NCBI GenBank assembly: GCA_023251595.1
Contig: JAHEYM010000076.1
Coordinates: 422-11,998 of the forward strand
Direction: 5' to 3'
From: Bacteroidota bacterium
GTDB taxonomy: Bacteria > Bacteroidota > Bacteroidia > AKYH767-A > JABDAW01
Length of the DNA stretch: 11,577 nucleotides
Both the position numbers and the translations under genes were made by a program. Positions 8,201 through 11,577 of the stretch are shown piece after piece. The notes under the pieces were generated by a model. It did not search any database, had not been told where the DNA came from, and saw only the letters and a list, made by a program, of their open reading frames with translations. Every line of letters starts with the position of its first letter. Positions within the stretch are counted from its first letter, which is position 1.

Positions 8201-8770
8201 CGTCAGAAAAGTCTTGATTATGGTGCCGTTGAATTTCACCAGAAGCCATTAACAGTTCAGCAATTAGACGAAGTATGTCATCGTCTATTGGAAAAGCAAT
8301 TGGATGAAACGCGATTGTTTCTCTCAGCACTTGGAAATGGGTCTTATCAAAATAATGGTGTACCAATAAAAGACAATGCGATACCACATCAATCATTGAA
8401 AGGAAGAAAAATATTGTTGGTTGATGATGATATGAGAAATATTTTCGCATTATCACATTTTCTCGAAAAACACGAATTAAATCTCGTTGTAGCGAACGAT
8501 GGTCAGGAAGCATTAAACAGATTGGATGAGAATCCCGATATAGACCTCGTTCTCATGGACATCATGATGCCGGAGATGGATGGTTATGAAGCGACACGCA
8601 GAATACGTCAGGAGAAAATACACTCCACACTTCCGGTTATCGCACTCACAGCGAATGCAATGAAAGGTGACAGAGAGAAATGTCTTGCTGCGGGTGCATC
8701 GGATTATATTTCCAAACCTGTTAATACAGATCAGTTAATATCGATGATGAGAGTATGGCTTTATCAATAA
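5279..8770 (+). CDS. Membrane hybrid histidine kinase (4HB-HAMP-GAF-HK-REC-REC)
   Basis: This is a 1163-residue inner-membrane kinase. Domains in order: TM1 (about 12-34), a mainly helical periplasmic region resembling a four-helix-bundle sensor (35-195), TM2 (about 196-218), HAMP (219-268) and a second HAMP-like unit (269-308, AEDIGNGNLNSSYTPLSDKD). They are followed by GAF (about 335-475), a long Glu/Gln-rich coiled coil (478-580), HisKA with His589 in MSHELRTPL, and HATPase with NLLSNAFKF (705-713), DSGIGI (751-756) and GTGLGLSIS (781-789). A linker rich in Asn-Gly pairs (857-871) leads to receiver 1 (Asp940, Lys989) and receiver 2 (Asp1094, Thr1124, Lys1146). Both receivers keep their key residues. 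No HPt domain is present, so onward phosphotransfer needs an outside protein. The coil contains EELKAS (501-506), which fits the chemoreceptor methylation consensus. The 3' end overlaps the CheR gene. The architecture suits integration of a periplasmic signal, possibly through the YfiR-like protein. Confidence 0.93.
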   Translation: MKNLKMSLTHRIFLSFFILIFFFVVNAVISYLTFNRNEKISIKNSAVIDPSLKALDEFNYMLSESKMLSTNWVYLRSNDVDKKALVKLQQRSYPALKNKFIPLLKEWDNKTSTKEMVAVFKDFDALIEVEKGIMSSLVTFRDYDDPFLKMDGETAIEDEVIPMTAALQIKLDKIGKQLNIQKMECQAELTSSSKILNYSIIWLSFILIVLSLIFSLYMSGSITKPVIRIKEVINSLGKGQLSELNMPDRGDEIGEMMGSVKNLVSALGKTTTFAEDIGNGNLNSSYTPLSDKDVLGKALIDMRENLRNNAIEDQKRYWVNSGLAQAGELLQANSENLDEYYRNIVSFLVTYTKASHGCMYIAKEFEDNEVILALAAGYALSNSEQIRTIIQPGEGMIGQVYLDHKMVMLENTPDNYLKINSGLGEAAPKSIAVVPVLFMHEVKGVLEVSTFNDFGDIEEEFLEKFSKLLGSTLDMLSRKLKTESLLAQSQTLNEKLRAQEEELKASNEQLMVKSNLLESSREKLQSQQEELMKTYSQMEEKAQLLAENNEAIRIKNGELEIIREAISLKAEELELSNKYKAEFLANMSHELRTPLNSILILSNLLMENPENKLTEKQVSYANIIQRSGKDLLKLINDILDLAKLESRKIQLEPAEFDLKSMLADIRSLFEEMATGKSIDFKTNLTENTPELCYSDRTRIEQVVKNLLSNAFKFTPKDGSVEFNIYKLNEHVNFRNSTLKTEDGVICMEVKDSGIGIPKDKLNLIFEAFQQADGSTSRKYGGTGLGLSISRELALILGGELQVESVTGEGSTFRLYLPFRIPEQISDISPDELIGDHTVNDISLNSNQKVVLPLVSLNGHSTNGLTTNGLNGSDLHSGRNLYGIDQHSHDNTILIIEDDEIFAEVLKDCTIRNGFKTIIATDGQTGLEMARKHNPSAILLDIGLPVMDGWTVMQNLKSDGDLEHIPVHIISGGEFRQKSLDYGAVEFHQKPLTVQQLDEVCHRLLEKQLDETRLFLSALGNGSYQNNGVPIKDNAIPHQSLKGRKILLVDDDMRNIFALSHFLEKHELNLVVANDGQEALNRLDENPDIDLVLMDIMMPEMDGYEATRRIRQEKIHSTLPVIALTANAMKGDREKCLAAGASDYISKPVNTDQLISMMRVWLYQ

Positions 8771-9597
8771 CACTCCCGACATCGGGAAAGGTACGGAATC
8801 ATTGGCAATCTTTATATAGTATCTTACGAGAGCTATATGGATATGATTTTAATGATTATGCAGACGCTTCAATGACCAGAAGAATTGTAAGATATATGGA
8901 ATTGAATAAAATAAGAACTTCATCTGAATTATGCGATAAACTGATTAATAAACGAATGATAATTCAGGATTTTGTGAATGATGTAACAGTAAATGTAACA
9001 GAGATGTTCCGTGATCCTGAATTTTATATTTCCCTTCAAAAAAACGTTATTCAATCATTAAATAATTTACCATACATCCGAATCTGGCACCCGGGTTGTT
9101 CGAGTGGGGAAGAAGTATATTCAATGGCTATTTTGCTCTATGAAAACGGAATGTTGGAAAACTCCATGTTATATGGAACGGATATTAATACGGAAGTACT
9201 TTCCAAAGCCCGGAAAGGAATATATCCCCTTCGGAATATGAAAGAATATACATCAAATTATATAAAAACAGACGCAAAATATTCCTTTGCTGAGTATTAT
9301 ACCGCTTCGTATGATGCAGCAATTCTGCGCGCATTTTTAAAGAGAAGAACCGTATTCTCCAAACATGATCTCGTTACAGGAGTGGTTCCGGATGAATTCA
9401 ACCTGATCGTGTGCAGAAATGTATTGATTTATTTCAACAGAGATCTTCAGGAACGTGTATTTAAATTGTTCTGTGATAGTTTATATCTCGGTGGATTTCT
9501 GGCATTAGGTCCGAGAGAAACATTGCTACTGAGCGATGTAAACAGGAGGTTTGAACTTGTAGATAAAAAAGAAAATATATACAAAAAGATTAAATAA
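8755..9597 (+). CDS. cheR: CheR-type protein-glutamate methyltransferase
   Basis: This 280-residue enzyme transfers a methyl group from S-adenosylmethionine to glutamate side chains, classically on chemoreceptors. The N-terminal helical domain is present (LRELYGYDFNDYA, then MTRRIVRYM at 40-48), followed by VTEMFRDPEFY (81-91), the SAM-binding loop WHPGCSSGEE (111-120), the acidic residue Asp143 in GTDIN, and NLIVCRNVLIYF (216-227). Length and domain order match full-length CheR. The start at 8755 overlaps the kinase stop by 16 bases, and the next in-frame ATG (8872) would cut into the N-terminal domain, so 8755 is preferred. The overlap suggests translational coupling to the kinase. No CheB methylesterase and no methyl-accepting chemoreceptor are in the window, so the substrate is open; the adjacent kinase is my leading candidate. 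The symbol denotes family membership, not proven chemotaxis function. Confidence 0.92.
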   Translation: MALSITLPTSGKVRNHWQSLYSILRELYGYDFNDYADASMTRRIVRYMELNKIRTSSELCDKLINKRMIIQDFVNDVTVNVTEMFRDPEFYISLQKNVIQSLNNLPYIRIWHPGCSSGEEVYSMAILLYENGMLENSMLYGTDINTEVLSKARKGIYPLRNMKEYTSNYIKTDAKYSFAEYYTASYDAAILRAFLKRRTVFSKHDLVTGVVPDEFNLIVCRNVLIYFNRDLQERVFKLFCDSLYLGGFLALGPRETLLLSDVNRRFELVDKKENIYKKIK

Positions 9598-9609
9598 ATA
9601 ATAATATAA

Positions 9610-10779
9610 ATGGAAAAAGAAGGAGGAAACAGTAAGATGGAAACCACCGTATTAAACAATAATGCCGATATCGAGATAACGGATAAACTTCTGCTGGTCG
9701 ATGATAGAATTGAGAATCTTTATTCGCTCGAAGGAATGTTGCAGATGGACGATCGGCAATTTTTTCTCGCCACATCGGGGAACGAAGCGCTGAAAATTGC
9801 ATTGAAGGAAAAACCTTCTTTAATCATGCTTGATGTTCAGATGCCGGAGATGGATGGGTTCGAAGTAGCGAAATTTCTCAGATCGAATGCGCAGACGAAA
9901 AACATTCCGATCCTGTTTGTGACAGCAATTAATAAAGACCATAAATATGTTACACAAGCGCTGGAAGATGGTGCAGTCGATTATCTTTTTAAACCATTGG
10001 ATGTGAGAGTTACCCGCGCAAAAGTGGCAACACTTCTTCGTCTGAGCAGACAACAGGAAGAACTGGAAAGAAAGAATCTTCAACTCGCTAAATTAAATCT
10101 TGAAAAAAATCATTTGCTCGGAATGGCTGCACACGATCTGCGTGGACCGCTTGGACATATTTCGGCTTTCACCGATTTTATTCTTGAAGAAGCGGAGCTG
10201 AAAAAAGAACATGTTGAATTTCTGAATATCATCAAAAAAACAAGTAAACATCTTTTGAATATGGTAAATAATCTATTGGATGTTTCAAAAATAGAATCCG
10301 GGAAATTCGAATTAAATTATCAATCATTCGATCTTGTTCAACATATTGTCGGAATTACGGATATTAATCGGACAAACGCCCAGGCAAAATCGCTTACTTT
10401 GAATGTGGAAGCCAGACCATCCGTAATTTTTATTAGTGCCGATGCTGATAAACTGGAACAGGTAATGAACAATCTGCTTTCAAACGCAATAAAATTCTCC
10501 AAATCAGGTACGAATATTATGGTGTTGATTGAACGACACGACAGAGATGTCGAAGTATCAGTTATTGATCAGGGGCAAGGGATCCCGCTCGATGAACAGA
10601 AGAAATTATTTCTGCCATTCCAAAAAACCAGTGTCAGGGGTACTGCCGGTGAACAAAGTACCGGATTGGGGTTGGCTATTATTAAAAAGATTATTGATGC
10701 ACACAAGGGAACAATTCGTGTCGATAGCAAACCGGGAATGGGTTCCACATTCAGCTTTGTTCTTCCGGTAAATGAATAA
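9610..10779 (+). CDS. Soluble receiver-histidine kinase (REC-HK)
   Basis: This cytoplasmic protein of 389 residues has a receiver at the front (about 26-143: LLVDDR with Asp31-Asp32, phospho-acceptor Asp75 in MLDVQMPEMDG, Thr105, Lys128 in FKPLD). A short coil (145-168) leads to HisKA with His175 in MAAHDLRGPL, and then HATPase with MNNLLSNAIKF (286-296), DQGQGI (320-325) and STGLGLAI (350-357). No transmembrane segment is present. Proteins of this layout receive a phosphoryl signal from another kinase and pass it on, so it may act downstream of the hybrid kinase. It lies 12 bases after CheR and 5 bases before a solo receiver. Two starts are possible: ATG 9610, after an A/T-rich leader, and ATG 9637, ten bases after a perfect AAGGAGG. 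The domains are unaffected by the choice. Confidence 0.92.
   Translation: MEKEGGNSKMETTVLNNNADIEITDKLLLVDDRIENLYSLEGMLQMDDRQFFLATSGNEALKIALKEKPSLIMLDVQMPEMDGFEVAKFLRSNAQTKNIPILFVTAINKDHKYVTQALEDGAVDYLFKPLDVRVTRAKVATLLRLSRQQEELERKNLQLAKLNLEKNHLLGMAAHDLRGPLGHISAFTDFILEEAELKKEHVEFLNIIKKTSKHLLNMVNNLLDVSKIESGKFELNYQSFDLVQHIVGITDINRTNAQAKSLTLNVEARPSVIFISADADKLEQVMNNLLSNAIKFSKSGTNIMVLIERHDRDVEVSVIDQGQGIPLDEQKKLFLPFQKTSVRGTAGEQSTGLGLAIIKKIIDAHKGTIRVDSKPGMGSTFSFVLPVNE
9620..9626 (+). promoter_or_regulatory. Perfect Shine-Dalgarno sequence before an alternative start
   Basis: AAGGAGG at 9620-9626 lies ten bases before the in-frame ATG at 9637, inside the open frame that begins at 9610. It is the only textbook ribosome-binding sequence I noticed at an operon gene start. 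Bacteroidota ribosomes generally do not rely on this signal, so it may be chance in a Lys/Glu/Gly coding stretch, or it may mark the true start. Confidence 0.4.
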
Positions 10780-10784
10780 TTTAT

Positions 10785-11240
10785 ATGTATAATACGAATC
10801 GCATGAAATTGGATTTTGTAATGTTTGTAGATGACAGTCGGATAGACAATATTATTCACCGACGTATTGTTAATCGTGCAGGATTTGCCAAAAAAGTCGC
10901 AACTTTTGAAGAACCCGGACTGGCATTGACCTTCCTGCAAAATACGCTACGTGAAGAAGCACAATTTCCGGATTTGATATTTCTAGATCTGGATATGCCG
11001 CTAATGAATGGTTTTGTCTTTCTCGATCAATATGCCGGAATGGTTGGTGATATACCAAAACAAAGTAAAGTTGTCATTCTTACATCTTCTGACGAGAATA
11101 ATGAAATGAAACGTGCTCATCAGCATAGTCAGGTACAGGCCTTTGTGCGCAAACCCCTGGATAAGAAATCACTAATCCGTCTGATGTATCAGCTCGCCTG
11201 GTCGGCTCCACCTGTGATTCAACCCGCACAGCAAAACTGA
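10785..11240 (+). CDS. Stand-alone response-regulator receiver
   Basis: This single-domain receiver of 151 residues has no output domain. Key residues are Asp16-Asp17 in MFVDDSR, phospho-acceptor Asp68 in FLDLDMP, the ILTSS switch (98-102) and Lys123 in VRKPL. Its N-terminal helix reads IDNIIHRRIVNRAGFAKKV, closely matching the receiver at 2331 (VDNYITKRIIEASSFAENV), so the two are probably paralogues. The C-terminal tail after the domain (APPVIQPAQQN) is short and Pro/Gln-rich. It starts 5 bases after the receiver-kinase and is its likely partner. This repeats the kinase-receiver pairing seen at the front of the operon. The ATG at 10803 (MKLDFV) is an alternative start that would leave the domain complete. 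Confidence 0.92.
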   Translation: MYNTNRMKLDFVMFVDDSRIDNIIHRRIVNRAGFAKKVATFEEPGLALTFLQNTLREEAQFPDLIFLDLDMPLMNGFVFLDQYAGMVGDIPKQSKVVILTSSDENNEMKRAHQHSQVQAFVRKPLDKKSLIRLMYQLAWSAPPVIQPAQQN

Positions 11241-11433
11241 TTGTCGCACTTAACTCCAAATCATTCCTGTTGAAAAGTGGTGCTATGATAAGCTAATGCT
11301 TTGTTATAAGCGGGTTTGCAGATTTTCGTGTTCTTGTTAATAAGATATCATTCTTTAGCGTAATAACTCTTCATTCGGAACTTTCAAATAGACTATATTT
11401 ACATCTGTAGTGACTTAATATAATATATGAAAG
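11241..11433. other. Intergenic gap after the operon
   Basis: These 193 bases hold no gene I can support. I see only weak short inverted matches around 11294-11310 and no hairpin followed by a T-run, so a terminator is not called. The right end becomes strongly AT-rich and carries the promoter-like box listed separately. Confidence 0.5.
11394..11401 (+). promoter_or_regulatory. Candidate -7 promoter box for the last gene
   Basis: TATATTTA matches the Bacteroidota -7 pattern TAnnTTTG except at the last base. It would place the transcript start about 25-30 bases before ATG 11434. No clear TTG-type -33 element is seen at the expected distance, and the region is AT-rich, so a chance match is quite possible. 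Confidence 0.3.
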
Positions 11434-11577
11434 ATGTCTGAGCTCCTTCGTCAATCTCAGGTTCTTGTCAAACCCGTAGGTAAATCCATTTACACGTTTC
11501 GTTTCCAAACAGTTCTATTGGTCGATGACAATGAAATAGACAATTTCATTGCCCGGCGGATAATGGATGCTGCGTCA
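11434..11577 (+). CDS. Response-regulator receiver (5' part only)
   Basis: From ATG 11434 the frame stays open for 48 codons to the right edge. After about 25 residues of extension it reads QTVLLVDDNEIDNFIARRIMDAAS. This is the first strand, the acidic pair (Asp31-Asp32) and the first helix of a receiver of the same subtype as those at 2331 and 10785. The phospho-acceptor and all later parts lie beyond the window, so an output domain cannot be excluded. The extension begins MSELLRQSQVLVKPV, which vaguely recalls the start of the soluble kinase at 700 (MKELLR, then VLYVPVKQS). The nearer ATG at 11427 is not used because its frame stops after four codons. Confidence 0.8.
   Translation, partial: MSELLRQSQVLVKPVGKSIYTFRFQTVLLVDDNEIDNFIARRIMDAAS

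Larger units (their letters stand above)
700..11240 (+). other. Probable eight-gene signalling operon
   Basis: Eight genes run in one direction with gaps of 11, 21, 11 and 24 bases, then a 16-base overlap, then gaps of 12 and 5 bases. No terminator-like hairpin with a T-run is visible between them. The order is kinase, receiver, YfiR-like, TonB-dependent receptor, hybrid kinase, CheR, receiver-kinase, receiver. The next gap, 11241-11433, is much longer and carries a promoter-like box, so a transcript break there is likely. Confidence 0.75.

Noticed and set aside
7921..8250. Degenerate first receiver in the hybrid kinase
   Set aside because: It looked divergent, but the acidic pair, Asp940, the switch serine and Lys989 are all present, so it is probably functional.
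1..11577. CRISPR arrays, tRNA or rRNA genes, insertion sequences, riboswitches
   Set aside because: No regular spacer-repeat array, transposase-like reading frame, cloverleaf or rRNA-like sequence was recognised anywhere on either strand.

Overview
The window looks like a piece of a Bacteroidota chromosome. The DNA is visibly AT-rich, and genes mostly start after A/T-rich leaders without Shine-Dalgarno sequences. One perfect TAnnTTTG promoter box is present. The protein families fit the phylum: a TonB-dependent receptor, a secreted carboxypeptidase-regulatory-like domain protein, and soluble kinases paired with stand-alone receivers. The genus cannot be fixed from the sequence.

Layout. (1) Bases 1-317, minus strand: the start of a secreted CarboxypepD_reg-like protein that runs off the left edge. 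(2) Bases 318-699: a divergent intergenic region with degenerate CGC-spaced repeats, a perfect 7-bp stem inverted repeat, and a G-rich island with an imperfect 19-bp direct repeat and G-quadruplex potential. (3) Bases 700-11240, plus strand: eight tightly packed genes, with gaps of 5 to 24 bp and one 16-bp overlap, very probably one operon. The order is soluble PAS/LOV-like histidine kinase, solo receiver, YfiR-family periplasmic protein, TonB-dependent outer-membrane receptor, 1163-residue membrane hybrid kinase (4-helix sensor, two HAMP units, GAF, coiled coil, kinase, two receivers), CheR-type methyltransferase, receiver-kinase, solo receiver. (4) Bases 11434-11577: the start of another receiver gene, cut by the right edge, after a 193-bp gap.

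How the parts may work together (inference). The middle of the operon spans the envelope: an outer-membrane receptor, a periplasmic YfiR-like protein and an inner-membrane hybrid kinase. This resembles the logic of YfiBNR, where a periplasmic YfiR protein restrains a HAMP-containing inner-membrane enzyme, but here the target would be a kinase rather than a diguanylate cyclase. CheR overlaps the kinase gene, and the kinase coiled coil carries a Glu-Glu-x-x-Ala-Ser sequence that matches the classical chemoreceptor methylation consensus, so methylation-based adaptation of a histidine kinase is a testable idea. Soluble kinase and solo-receiver pairs flank this hub on both sides. Six receiver domains and three transmitters are encoded, yet no DNA-binding, diguanylate cyclase or HPt domain is visible, so the final output lies elsewhere.

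The points most worth following up are the LOV-like domain whose photo-adduct cysteine is leucine, the envelope-spanning YfiR/TonB-receptor/hybrid-kinase unit, and CheR without CheB next to a kinase with a candidate methylation site.
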